NCBI GenBank assembly: GCA_965199055.1
Contig: CBDAQR010000003.1
Location: forward strand, 372,001-436,000
From: CBDAQR01 sp965199055
Lineage (GTDB): Bacteria; Pseudomonadota; Gammaproteobacteria; Pseudomonadales; Halieaceae
DNA: 64,000 nt
Direction of reading: 5' to 3'
Under the pieces are notes generated by a model. It was given only the letters and a program-made list of their open reading frames with translations, was not told where the DNA came from and did not search any database. Of the stretch, positions 1-8,248 are shown in pieces. The position numbers and the translations under genes are program-made. The number at the start of each line of letters is the position of its first letter. Position 1 is the first letter of the stretch.

Positions 1-633
1 CGTGATCTGCTCACCGGCCAGATAAGGACTCGAACCCAGTTGTTGCTCTAGGCGCTCATAAACCCTTCTAAAATTCTCCGCCGCTTGCCGGGCCTGAGCG
101 TCTGTCACACCCTGCTTCGCGTAGTTCCTCCAAAACTCCAGTTCATGCGCCTTGTGCGGATCCTGCTCGCCACCGATCGTACCCGCATCCTGCTCGAAGG
201 TATTGATGGCTTTGGGCTTCTTCTGCGCGAGGAACATGGGGAATAGGAAACGCATGGTCAGAATCCGGATGTCCAGATGCAGATCGTCCTCTTCCTTTAA
301 GGCAGCGATCATTTGCGCATGGGAGTCCGGCGGAATCAGTCGCGGCTCGGGAAAGGTCTCATCCAGGTAAGCCAGAATGTCGTTGCTTTCGATATGTACC
401 GCGCCATCGTGAACGAGAACCGGCACCAACCCGCGCGGGTTAACGCCTAAAAACCAGGGCTCGTAGTTTTTCTGCGCGGCGAGGTTGACGTGATGCGGTG
501 TCCAATCAATGCCTTTCAGGTTAAGGAATATGCGCGTTTTTTGGGAACAGGAAGAACCGCTGAAGTGAAACAGGTGCAAGCCTTTCCACTCCAGAATTTC
601 CCTAGTCGTAATATCGCTTTCAAGCAGTTGCAT
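1..633 (-). CDS. Glutathione S-transferase family protein (3' end off window)
   Basis: This is the last gene of the catabolic operon that starts at 5521. The start is ATG at 633, preceded by an AAGGTGAC ribosome site and only 9 bp after the stop of the dioxygenase-like gene. About 210 residues are visible and the C-terminus lies beyond base 1. The N-terminal part reads as a thioredoxin-fold GST domain: a Ser/Cys stretch (SGSSCSQKTR, about residues 20-29), the cis-proline loop NPRGLVPVL (about 58-66) and the glutathione gamma-Glu contact ESNDIL (about 74-79). A mostly helical C-terminal domain follows. In aromatic catabolic operons such enzymes act as glutathione-dependent isomerases, dehalogenases or ether-cleaving enzymes; which applies here is not visible. 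Family assignment is firm and substrate unknown. Confidence 0.85.
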   Translation of the reverse strand, partial: MQLLESDITTREILEWKGLHLFHFSGSSCSQKTRIFLNLKGIDWTPHHVNLAAQKNYEPWFLGVNPRGLVPVLVHDGAVHIESNDILAYLDETFPEPRLIPPDSHAQMIAALKEEDDLHLDIRILTMRFLFPMFLAQKKPKAINTFEQDAGTIGGEQDPHKAHELEFWRNYAKQGVTDAQARQAAENFRRVYERLEQQLGSSPYLAGEQIT

Positions 634-642
634 AAGTCACCT

Positions 643-1650
643 TCAGGACGCCGACTGGGCGCGGGCCCTTAAAACCCGAATCAGGTTCTTGATCACCTTG
701 AAATTGAAGCGCGCGATCAGAAAACCGGGCGAAGGATCAGGCCCCCAGTAGTCTTTCACTCCGGACACCGGTGTATCCTGCGCCTGGTGGGTCTCATTAA
801 CAAGATCGGTGTCGGTCCAGTGTTCATGGATAACGCCAAACGGGCTGCGCCAGTAATCGAAAATCTGGCCACCCAACAGATGCCGACCAATACCCCAGAC
901 ATGCTTGCGTTTACGCCGTTTCAAATACTCATGGCCTGACATCAGGTCATCCAAGTTACCCACTTCAAAAGCGACATGCTGGACTCGAACACCCTCATCC
1001 ATCGCAAACTGAAACCCCACCACATGATGGTCGACGTAATCCTGGCCGCGATCCAGGCGCGAGAAGATCATCATGGGGGATCCATCGGGCAAGCGCACCG
1101 CGTCGGAGGTTGTTAATCCGATACGCGCGTTGTACCAAGCGTACAGACTGCCGGGATCCGCACTCTCCAGCACAAGATGTCCAATCCTGCGAACCTTGGA
1201 AGGACCGTGTTCGACTCCCGGCAGCACACCGACCCTGTCGTAGGAACCGTTCATATTGAAGGTGTGTGATGGCGCCGGGTCCAGGGGCTCAAGTCCAGCG
1301 CGGCCATAGACGATCTCAAGCTGCATACCATTGGGATCTGTGAGCCTGACGACCTGGCCACCCGCCGGTTCGTTCAGTGCCTCCACCGCGGAGGCACCCT
1401 CTATTTGAGCGATGGTCTCAAGATCTTCCAGACTATCAGCTTCAAACGCTAGCGCCGTGACATCGCGATCGCCCTGCGACAGCACGTAACAGGGAGGCCC
1501 CTCGTCGGTACCCCGCAGATAAACGGCGCCACCCTCGCGGGCGGCCACCTGCAGCCCAAACTCGTCCAGAAACTTTTCGGCCTTGGCCATATCCGGCGCT
1601 TCAACGCGAACATAGGCAAGACGTTTTACTTTAATCGTCGGTTCAGTCAT
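643..1650 (-). CDS. VOC-superfamily extradiol ring-cleavage dioxygenase-like protein
   Basis: The 335-residue protein has two VOC modules, the layout of type I extradiol dioxygenases (2,3-dihydroxybiphenyl or catechol 2,3-dioxygenase type). The C-terminal module keeps candidates for all three Fe(II) ligands: His158 in GHLVLE, His225 in VQHVAFE and Glu276 in VIHEHW. The family-like GRHLLGG...FDYWRSPFG stretch lies at about 256-272. The N-terminal module is the degenerate half, as is normal. The expected reaction is O2-dependent meta-cleavage of a catechol-type ring. The gene overlaps the sulfatase stop by 8 bp and is followed 9 bp later by the GST gene, so all are probably co-translated. It could be a non-oxygenase VOC enzyme, but the complete 2-His-1-Glu set and the neighbouring hydroxylase favour a dioxygenase. 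Confidence 0.8.
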   Translation of the reverse strand: MTEPTIKVKRLAYVRVEAPDMAKAEKFLDEFGLQVAAREGGAVYLRGTDEGPPCYVLSQGDRDVTALAFEADSLEDLETIAQIEGASAVEALNEPAGGQVVRLTDPNGMQLEIVYGRAGLEPLDPAPSHTFNMNGSYDRVGVLPGVEHGPSKVRRIGHLVLESADPGSLYAWYNARIGLTTSDAVRLPDGSPMMIFSRLDRGQDYVDHHVVGFQFAMDEGVRVQHVAFEVGNLDDLMSGHEYLKRRKRKHVWGIGRHLLGGQIFDYWRSPFGVIHEHWTDTDLVNETHQAQDTPVSGVKDYWGPDPSPGFLIARFNFKVIKNLIRVLRARAQSAS

Positions 1651-3103
1651 CTTCTCTCTCCGTTAACGCTGCCCAGGGCTCGCGATCTTCGTCACCGCCG
1701 AAGAAGTCGGGATCCAGGAATACTTTGTATAATGGGATATGAACGCTCGGACCCCGCGGCATCTCATCCAGGCATCGCTGCATGTCATCCACTCTCTGCG
1801 GCTGAGCATTGGCGAGATCATTGCTTTCCAGCGGGTCGTCCCCGAGGTGATATAGCTCCTGTCCGTCGCTATCGCTGATCAGCTTCCAGGGCCACTGGTA
1901 TAAGGCCTGATCGTCAAACTGACCGCGTATCAAGAAGTCGGTCGGCGCCGGGGCCACCCGCCCAGACAGCACCCCCAACTGGTCGCGACCGTCAAGATCG
2001 TCGGGCACCTCGGCACCCACCAGCGAAAGAATTGTCGGCAAGACATCCTGCACTGTGATAAACGCATCTGTGGTGCCGGCCTCAAGCTGCTTGGGAAAGT
2101 ACACTAGCGACGGGACGCGCGCGCCCCCTTCGTAAACCGACGCTTTACCGTGCCGCAGAGGTGTATTGTCTGCACCACCCTCCAGAGCATTGGTACGCAC
2201 AAACTCCAGCATCTGAATCGGCAAGGGCGCTCCGAACCACTCCTGAAGCGTTTCCGACAAGCTGACGAATCGCGTGTCTTTCATGGAGTGGCGGTTAAGC
2301 CCCCCGTTATCGCTCATGAACCAGATCATCGTGTTATCAAGCTCCCCCGCACGCTCCAGCGCATCGATAATCTGCTGAACCGCCGCGTCAAACTCAGTAA
2401 CCATAGCCGCGTGGGTGCGGCGAAAGGGATCGCTAATCGCCGCGTAGGAATCGATGGTCTCCTGCGGTGCTTCGTTCGGTAGGTGTGGGGCGTTAAAACT
2501 GGCGTATAGAAAAAACGGCGCTGTCGAGTCTCGAGCCTCTATCAACCGCACCGCCTCAGCGGCCAGCAAATGTGTGCTGTAGCCCTCTTCCTTCAGGCTC
2601 TCACCATTGCGCTGCCAGTCGAGACCACCGCCGTGGACGTGATCCCAATAGCCAATGCCACCGGTGACATGGCCATAAAATGTGTCGAAGCCGCGCGCAT
2701 TCGGGTGATACGCCCATTTCGCATAGCCCAGATGCCATTTACCGACAAGCCAGGTCTGATAGCCCACTGCTTTCAATCTGTCTGCCATGGTTTTCTCGGA
2801 AACGGGAAGACCCTGAGTCGCGTACTTGGCAAACTGGCGGTAAACGCCCAATCGCTGCGGCGACTTTCCCGTCATCAGCGCCGCCCGCGTCGGTGAGCAA
2901 GTAGGCTGAGAATGGTACTGGTTCAGCACCACGCCCTGAGACGCCAGTGCGTCCAGGGTCGGCGTTCGTATTTCACTGCCGTGGTAACCCACATCATTCC
3001 AACCGAGATCATCAGCCAGAACAATGACCACATTGGGCGCACTCGATTCGGCCAGCACAGCCCGCGCGAGCACACCCAAGAGCACAAAGCAGAGAGACCG
3101 CAT
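1643..3103 (-). CDS. Secreted type I sulfatase (arylsulfatase family)
   Basis: The protein has 486 residues with a short signal peptide (cleavage near residue 18, ..RAVLA). It carries the formylglycine motif C-x-P-x-R as CSPTR at 69-73, so Cys69 should be oxidised by a maturase that is not in this window. Metal and active-site residues are visible: Asp31-Asp32, Lys122 and His124 (GKWHLGY), His207 and Asp265-Asn266. The reaction is hydrolysis of a sulfate ester in the periplasm. The start is 1 bp after the SDR stop (TGAGATG) and the 3' end overlaps the VOC gene by 8 bp. Its place between a phenol-hydroxylase-type flavoprotein and a ring-cleavage-type enzyme suggests an aromatic sulfate as substrate. 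Carbohydrate sulfates cannot be excluded from sequence alone. Confidence 0.9.
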   Translation of the reverse strand: MRSLCFVLLGVLARAVLAESSAPNVVIVLADDLGWNDVGYHGSEIRTPTLDALASQGVVLNQYHSQPTCSPTRAALMTGKSPQRLGVYRQFAKYATQGLPVSEKTMADRLKAVGYQTWLVGKWHLGYAKWAYHPNARGFDTFYGHVTGGIGYWDHVHGGGLDWQRNGESLKEEGYSTHLLAAEAVRLIEARDSTAPFFLYASFNAPHLPNEAPQETIDSYAAISDPFRRTHAAMVTEFDAAVQQIIDALERAGELDNTMIWFMSDNGGLNRHSMKDTRFVSLSETLQEWFGAPLPIQMLEFVRTNALEGGADNTPLRHGKASVYEGGARVPSLVYFPKQLEAGTTDAFITVQDVLPTILSLVGAEVPDDLDGRDQLGVLSGRVAPAPTDFLIRGQFDDQALYQWPWKLISDSDGQELYHLGDDPLESNDLANAQPQRVDDMQRCLDEMPRGPSVHIPLYKVFLDPDFFGGDEDREPWAALTEREDD

Positions 3104-3104
3104 C

Positions 3105-3884
3105 TCAGATTAATCCCGCGTAGGAACCACCGTCCATTTGCAGGTTTTGACCCGAGATGAACCCCGCCTGCGCACTACAAAGATACGCGCAGGCATCGCC
3201 GAATTCTTCAGGTTGGCCGAAACGCTTGGCGTTGATGGTGTCGGCAATCGCCGCGCGTGCCTCTTCCATGGTAATACCCTGCATATCCACCATAAGCTGC
3301 GCCATGAACTTCTGCCGATCGGTATCAAAGCGCTCGGGCAAGAGATTGTTGATCGTGACGTTATGCGCCACCACCTCATTGGACAGCCCTTTGCACATTG
3401 CTGTGAGCCCGGTTCGAGCCGCAGTAGAGAGCCCCATATGCGGATTCGGTGACTTCACCATCGCTGAGGTAATGTTGACGATGCGGCCAAATCGACGCTC
3501 TTTCATCCCTTCGATGACACCCTGAATCATAAATACCGGCGCCAGCAGATTGGCATCGAGTGCGCCGTACCAATCGTCCTGGCTCCAATTAGCAAACAGG
3601 CCGGGCGGCGGGCCACCGTTGTTGTTTACAAGAATGTCAGGCGCTTCGCAGGCAGATAGCAGTGATGTCCGGCCGCCCTCCGTATTGATGTCGGCCACTA
3701 CCGCACTTACGCGGCCACCACCGAGCGCGCCGAGCTCCTGCGTGGTCGCTTCCAGGGTCTCTGCGTTAAGGCCGTTAATCACCACATCACAGCCTTCGCG
3801 AACCAGTGCAGCGGCACAGGCTTTACCCAATCCGCGAGATGAGGCGCAAACAATAGCCTTCTTACCTTTAATTCCCAGATCCAT
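3105..3884 (-). CDS. Short-chain dehydrogenase/reductase with atypical catalytic site
   Basis: The 259-residue Rossmann-fold SDR has the nucleotide loop ASSRGLG (14-20) and NNNGG (87-91, in place of the usual NNAG). Catalytic Ser140 is present (NITS). The position of the catalytic Tyr, 13 residues later, is Ser153, and the Lys position is Arg157 (GLSTAAR). A subgroup of proteins annotated as 3-oxoacyl-ACP reductase shows this same L-S-x-x-A-R pattern with NNLLP and FDTDR downstream, so it is probably a subfamily trait and not a damaged copy. The start codon shares one base with the stop of the upstream flavoprotein (TAATG), which indicates translational coupling. The likely role is oxidation or reduction of a pathway intermediate, but the missing Tyr/Lys makes ordinary SDR chemistry uncertain. 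Confidence 0.85.
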   Translation of the reverse strand: MDLGIKGKKAIVCASSRGLGKACAAALVREGCDVVINGLNAETLEATTQELGALGGGRVSAVVADINTEGGRTSLLSACEAPDILVNNNGGPPPGLFANWSQDDWYGALDANLLAPVFMIQGVIEGMKERRFGRIVNITSAMVKSPNPHMGLSTAARTGLTAMCKGLSNEVVAHNVTINNLLPERFDTDRQKFMAQLMVDMQGITMEEARAAIADTINAKRFGQPEEFGDACAYLCSAQAGFISGQNLQMDGGSYAGLI

Positions 3885-5521
3885 TACGCCGCCTCCTCCA
3901 GTGATTTACCTGCTAACAGTTCGCTCAGTGTTCGTGCCACTACCAGCGTCGCCTGCGGTGGCGCGGCCTCCCAACGAGCCGCGATATGACCGTCTGGGCG
4001 AACCAGCAATGCACCGTCCTCCTGCAAACCCGCTCTCGTATGAAATTGCTGCGAGGGCTTAAAGTGCAGGCCTTCACTCACCACGGTCAGCTCAGAATCT
4101 GCCCACGCAGCAGCCTGGGGGCCGGTAATCAGCGTGAACTCGCTGTTCGACAGTTGACCGAGCAACCATCGATGATCCTCCAGCGCAACCAGGGGAAGGA
4201 AGTTGCCGGTTTCGAAGCTGGGTTGATAGTTGCTGATATCGATCGCATCGGGGTCGACGGTCACGCCATAGCGATAACCCAGCTGCAAGTTAAAGCTGTC
4301 GAAGTGTGGGCGCTGCATCTCTACCGCCGCCTGTATCTCGTCTGACTGATGGTCAGAGCAGGCCTGCGCGTAGTGAGTTGCCATGTTCTGGGGATCGGGA
4401 CCGTATAAGGCCTCAAACATGGCAAACATCTTGGACGAGTTCAGCAGGCTCTGGTGGGTATTGATTTGAGCTATGGGGCGGCGCTCCGCGTCATAGGTCT
4501 CAAGCAATTCAGGAAGCGCCTTACCATTCAGCACCTGAGCCAGTTTCCAACTGATATTCTCGGCGTCCGCGACACCCGTGTTCACCCCCAAGCCACCCGT
4601 GGGCGGAAAACGATGCGCCGCGTCGCCCGCAAGGAACACGCGGCCCTGCTGATAGCGGTCAGCCACCTGCGCAGACATCGTCCAGGGACTGACATTTCTT
4701 ACTCTAAAATCAGGGAGCGAAACCCCAGCCGCAGCCTCCACCAGTTGCTGGCAGATGGCATCATCGAAATCCGCACGCGTTTGCGTATTCGGATCATAGG
4801 CTTGCATGAATACCCAGGTGCGATCGCGCTCGTATCCAATAAACGCGCCAGACGACTCGGGATTCAAACAGAAATAGAGCATGCCGGGGTGCTCGACGGT
4901 GATGTCTCGAAGATCGGCTTCAAAATGAATCATCATGTAGTGGGCCAGCCCTTCGGGACCGCTCATTCCTATACCCAACGCATCGCGCGTCGATGAATTC
5001 GCCCCATCGGCTGCAATCACGTAATCAGCGCGCAGCTGAAAATCTTCCGAGAGGCCTTTGGCCTGCAGTGTCGCAGTGACGCCCGTGCCATCGTCCTCAA
5101 TGGTCACGGCATCGACCCCACGCAATAGAGAGGCGTCGGAGCAGCGCGACAACCGGGCACTGAGAAAGCCTTCGAAAATCGGCTGGGGGATATTCACGAG
5201 GGGCCATGGGGTATATTCCAGAACGCCCTCATCCTGACGCTCATAGGGCAGACTGCCGAAGCAGGTACCGCTGAGCGTATCCACAAAATGTACCGCCCCT
5301 CCCTCGGCCGCAGAGGCGCCAGCAGCTCGGATATCATCCGCCGACACGCCGAGCCGCTGACAGATCTCCAAAGTGCGTGCGTTCACGGCATGGGCCTTAG
5401 GCGCATCCAGGCGATCCAGACGTCTATCGACCAGCACACAGTGAATACCTGCCTGCGCAAGACTAAGTGCACTGACCAGCCCTACAGGACCGGCTCCAAC
5501 AATGAGTACTTGTGTTTTCAT
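3884..5521 (-). CDS. FAD-dependent aromatic hydroxylase (MhpA/PheA-type monooxygenase)
   Basis: This is the first gene of the operon, 545 residues, of the class A flavoprotein monooxygenase family. It has the dinucleotide loop GAGPVG (9-14), the DG motif ADGANSS (171-177) and the GD motif FLAGDAAHRFPPTGGLG (296-312). The length and C-terminal thioredoxin-like extension fit the MhpA/PheA/TfdB branch, which hydroxylates phenols or phenylpropanoids with NAD(P)H and O2. The start is ATG at 5521; the ribosome site is weak (GGAATTG). A consensus promoter lies just upstream and is probably under control of the divergent TetR. It should supply the hydroxylated ring for the dioxygenase-like protein downstream. 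The exact substrate is unknown. Confidence 0.9.
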   Translation of the reverse strand: MKTQVLIVGAGPVGLVSALSLAQAGIHCVLVDRRLDRLDAPKAHAVNARTLEICQRLGVSADDIRAAGASAAEGGAVHFVDTLSGTCFGSLPYERQDEGVLEYTPWPLVNIPQPIFEGFLSARLSRCSDASLLRGVDAVTIEDDGTGVTATLQAKGLSEDFQLRADYVIAADGANSSTRDALGIGMSGPEGLAHYMMIHFEADLRDITVEHPGMLYFCLNPESSGAFIGYERDRTWVFMQAYDPNTQTRADFDDAICQQLVEAAAGVSLPDFRVRNVSPWTMSAQVADRYQQGRVFLAGDAAHRFPPTGGLGVNTGVADAENISWKLAQVLNGKALPELLETYDAERRPIAQINTHQSLLNSSKMFAMFEALYGPDPQNMATHYAQACSDHQSDEIQAAVEMQRPHFDSFNLQLGYRYGVTVDPDAIDISNYQPSFETGNFLPLVALEDHRWLLGQLSNSEFTLITGPQAAAWADSELTVVSEGLHFKPSQQFHTRAGLQEDGALLVRPDGHIAARWEAAPPQATLVVARTLSELLAGKSLEEAA

Positions 5522-5550
5522 ACTTTTATGAGATCAATTCCAAAAATGAG

Positions 5551-5596
5551 AGTAAATACAATTTTAATTGACCTGTCAAATTTTTCGACTTATTAT
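5551..5596. promoter_or_regulatory. Overlapping divergent promoters with a central palindromic operator
   Basis: On the plus strand TTGACC (5568-5573), 17 bp, then TATTAT (5591-5596) fits a sigma-70 promoter for tetR. On the minus strand TTGACA (5579-5574), 17 bp, then TTTACT (5556-5551) fits a promoter for the catabolic operon. The two -35 boxes together form the palindrome TTGAC-CT-GTCAA (5568-5579). A TetR dimer bound there would cover both -35 boxes at once. The sequence elements are seen directly; binding is inferred. Confidence 0.7.
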
Positions 5597-5603
5597 TTCT
5601 CAC

Positions 5604-6245
5604 ATGAAAGACTACTTCCGTAACCAGGCCATTGGCGCCAACAAGCGCACCCGTACCCGTGGCTTGCTGATCGATAGCGCAATCAATGTGTTTTCAGAAA
5701 AGGGTATTGAGGAAGCCAGCATCAACGAAATCACGGCGATTGCGGGCCTCGCGAACGGCACTTTCTATAATCACTTCAAGGATAAGGATGAGCTGGCGCT
5801 CGCGTCCGCAGAGGCCATTACCCTTGAAATTGCCAAGCAGCTCGACGATCAGATGGCGGATCTGACCCGGGGTGTTTCGAAAGTGATCGTCGCCTCCTGG
5901 GCGTTCATGATCATCGGCCGCAAAGCCGGAGACTGGGCCAATGTGCTGGTATCTCAATACCAGCGCCAGCCGTCCGTTCGAAGTTCTGCGTTCGAATACA
6001 TGCGGGCCGATGTCGCCCTGACCCAGAAGCAGGAGAAACTGAGCGTTACGGTCGATGATTTTCTGCTAGAGCAGATTGCCGCACTGATGATGGCGGCTAT
6101 GCGCACCATGAGTCACGGCGGCAATGACAACAGTATCCCCCACCGCACCTGTGAACACATTCTTAGACTATTGGGCATGACGCCCGACCAGGCAGCAAAA
6201 GAAGTCGAAACTGTCGCCAAACACCCGATACTCAAGCGCCTTTAG
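5604..6245 (+). CDS. TetR/AcrR-family transcriptional regulator
   Basis: A 213-residue regulator with an N-terminal helix-turn-helix at about 38-58 (SINEITAIAGLANGTFYNHF) and a divergent ligand-binding domain. I place the start at the ATG at 5604 (MKDYFRNQ). A longer reading from 5568 would begin inside the promoter and operator. It is divergent from the monooxygenase operon and most likely represses that operon and itself through the palindrome at 5568-5579. The predicted transcript start falls within a few bases of the ATG, so the mRNA may be nearly leaderless. The ligand is probably the operon's aromatic substrate or a CoA/ring-cleavage intermediate, but nothing in the sequence identifies it. 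Confidence 0.9.
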   Translation: MKDYFRNQAIGANKRTRTRGLLIDSAINVFSEKGIEEASINEITAIAGLANGTFYNHFKDKDELALASAEAITLEIAKQLDDQMADLTRGVSKVIVASWAFMIIGRKAGDWANVLVSQYQRQPSVRSSAFEYMRADVALTQKQEKLSVTVDDFLLEQIAALMMAAMRTMSHGGNDNSIPHRTCEHILRLLGMTPDQAAKEVETVAKHPILKRL

Positions 6246-6283
6246 GTGGCCAGATCAGGTTGATGGGGTAGAATCAGGTACTA

Positions 6284-6304
6284 CCCACTATGTGGGCACC
6301 CACA
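6284..6304 (+). promoter_or_regulatory. Alternative short hairpins upstream of tesB
   Basis: Three copies of one 5-mer and its complement are interleaved: CCCAC (6284-6288), GTGGG (6292-6296) and CCCAC (6299-6303). The middle element can pair with either flank, and the second arrangement extends to TGTGGG-CA-CCCACA (6291-6304). It lies between the tetR stop and the tesB start. It could be a weak terminator, an operator, or a switchable leader. Stems are short, so functional weight is low. Confidence 0.35.
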
Positions 6305-6319
6305 GACTTTGGATAGACC

Positions 6320-7180
6320 ATGCCCACCGACCTGGAAAAACTGCTCGCGCTGTTAAAAGTAGAGCGCATCGACAAGTATCTGTTTCGCGGCCGCAGCCCA
6401 AAACACCCTCCGCGCATTTTTGGCGGTCAGGTACTCGCCCAATCATTGTATGCCGCCATCCGCACAGTGGATGATTCGCTGCGCATGCCGCATAGCTTGC
6501 ACGCTTACTTCCTCAGGCCTGGCAACCCCAGCAAGCAGATCATTTACGAAGTGGACCCGATCCGTGACGGCAAGAGCTTCACCACCCGCCGGGTGGTGGC
6601 TAAACAGGACGGTATTCCCATATTCAGCACATCGATCTCCTTCCACCTGACCGAAGACAGTTTCGATCACCAGTTCGACATGCCCCAGGTGACACCGCCG
6701 GAAGAGCTGGAAGATGATTTTGATTATTGGACGCGCATTGCTAAAGAACAGGGCGATGATCGCCTCAAGCCCTGGGCGCAATCGGTATATAGACGGCCCG
6801 TGCAGCGCCGCGATTTCCTGGATCCCCAGCCACAGGAACCGGTACAAGACTACTGGTTTAAAACGGTGGCACCGATAGGTGATGAACCCATTCTGCATCA
6901 GACAGTTCTGGCCTATATTTCTGACCACTCGCTGCTGGGCGCCGCACTCCTGCCCCACCCTGCTACCGGGCGCAGCATGAATATGGCGCTGGCCAGCCTG
7001 GACCACGCTATCTGGTTCCATCGCCCATTCCGTGCAGACGAGTGGCTGCTCTACCACCAGGACAGCCCAACCGCATTTGGTGCCCGAGGACTTAGCCGTG
7101 GCACCTTTTATGCTCAAGACGGAACCCTTGTGGCCTCCACCATCCAGGAATCATTGCAGAGGCAACTCAAGGCGAAATAA
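6320..7180 (+). CDS. tesB: Acyl-CoA thioesterase II
   Basis: A 286-residue double-hotdog thioesterase, the normal length for TesB. The catalytic set of E. coli TesB (Asp204, Thr228, Gln278) is matched by Asp202 in YISDHSLLGA, Ser226 in ALASLDHA and Gln276 in STIQESLQ. The conserved RIFGGQVLAQ (32-41) is also present. It hydrolyses medium to long acyl-CoAs to free acid and CoA in the cytoplasm. The start is ATG at 6320 with GGA seven bases upstream. Its stop codon is directly followed by the ATG of the next gene. The link with the preceding tetR is positional only. Confidence 0.93.
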   Translation: MPTDLEKLLALLKVERIDKYLFRGRSPKHPPRIFGGQVLAQSLYAAIRTVDDSLRMPHSLHAYFLRPGNPSKQIIYEVDPIRDGKSFTTRRVVAKQDGIPIFSTSISFHLTEDSFDHQFDMPQVTPPEELEDDFDYWTRIAKEQGDDRLKPWAQSVYRRPVQRRDFLDPQPQEPVQDYWFKTVAPIGDEPILHQTVLAYISDHSLLGAALLPHPATGRSMNMALASLDHAIWFHRPFRADEWLLYHQDSPTAFGARGLSRGTFYAQDGTLVASTIQESLQRQLKAK

Positions 7181-8191
7181 ATGGATGCTACGCAGCCTGC
7201 CAAGCTGTATCGCACCTGGGCACTGTTCCTGGTGCCGCGCGCACGCTTCGGTGCCTGGATTGCCAGCCTGCTCATACTGAGCGTCCTACTGCCGATCTAT
7301 CGGCAGGTCGCCGACCCGGAGTACATGAGCTTTTACTCCGCCCTGTTTCTGTCTGGCATGGTGGCTTACATCATAGGCGTGTATGCCTACATCATTGATC
7401 GTTCCGAGCAGGCCTTCGACACACTCGCGCCGCTAAATACTATGAACGAGGAGCAGGCAGCACAGTTTCGCCTGGGGATCAGCCATTACAGCGCCTCGGT
7501 ACACTGCTGGGTGACAGGTTCTGCCCTGGTCATGGGATTCACGCAAGTCATCCTGCTTGAAATCTCCCGCACGGGAACGGCATCAACAATACTGATCAGC
7601 CCTACGGCCATGTTGTCGGCCTCCGCCACCCTGTTGGTCTGGTTATCGATGACGACGGTAATCAGCTCGGTGATTCGCAACGCATTTATGTTCTACTTAC
7701 TGGGGCGCGATCATCTGCGCATCGACTTGCTGCGCGCCCGCGAACTGGTGCCATTGGCCTGGGTGTCTGTCATTTCCACCCTCTCCCTGATTGGCGCCCA
7801 GGCCTTGTTTGGTCTGCTGGCCCTGGACGGGAGCGAGGACTGGCTGGTTCTGCTGCCCGGATTCCTGCTCACCGCTGCGCCAATGCTGCCGCTGTTTTTG
7901 CTGCCGATCTGGTCTGTGCACAAGCGCTTGCAGGCACTAAAGGCGCGAGAGCTCGAAAGTATCCGCTGCATGCTAGACGCGGGGGGCGATACCTTCCGCG
8001 AGCCGCTCGAGCACCCGGACCACCTCGCACAAGTGAACGAACTATTGGCATATCGACGTGAAATTCAAGCGGTACCAGAGTGGCCCTTTGATCTCGGCGC
8101 GGTATCACGGTTGGCTTTGTACCTGATTATTCCACCGCTAACCTGGGTAGGCGCCGCACTCATCGAAAACCTGGTGGACAGCGTTCTTTAG
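7181..8191 (+). CDS. Multi-pass inner-membrane protein of unknown function
   Basis: I do not recognise this 336-residue protein. Hydrophobic segments lie at about 24-42, 51-72, 109-127, 138-162, 190-213, 222-243 and 311-330, giving roughly seven helices, with a charged loop of about 60 residues (250-305) before the last one. No catalytic motif is visible. The ATG at 7181 immediately follows the tesB stop at 7180, so the two are almost certainly translationally coupled. A strong hairpin terminator region follows. A role linked to lipids or fatty acids is suggested only by the tesB coupling. Confidence 0.75.
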   Translation: MDATQPAKLYRTWALFLVPRARFGAWIASLLILSVLLPIYRQVADPEYMSFYSALFLSGMVAYIIGVYAYIIDRSEQAFDTLAPLNTMNEEQAAQFRLGISHYSASVHCWVTGSALVMGFTQVILLEISRTGTASTILISPTAMLSASATLLVWLSMTTVISSVIRNAFMFYLLGRDHLRIDLLRARELVPLAWVSVISTLSLIGAQALFGLLALDGSEDWLVLLPGFLLTAAPMLPLFLLPIWSVHKRLQALKARELESIRCMLDAGGDTFREPLEHPDHLAQVNELLAYRREIQAVPEWPFDLGAVSRLALYLIIPPLTWVGAALIENLVDSVL

Positions 8192-8204
8192 TCACGCAAA
8201 CAAA

Positions 8205-8226
8205 AACGGCTCCCGCAGGAGCCGTT
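8205..8226 (-). terminator. Intrinsic terminator between convergent genes
   Basis: A perfect 9-bp stem AACGGCTCC / GGAGCCGTT with a 4-base loop. On the minus strand the stem is followed by TTTTTG, so it works best for the large lipoprotein gene ending at 8249. It may also act from the plus side after the membrane protein gene. Confidence 0.8.
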
Positions 8227-8248
8227 GAGAAAATCACAAGCTAATCGA

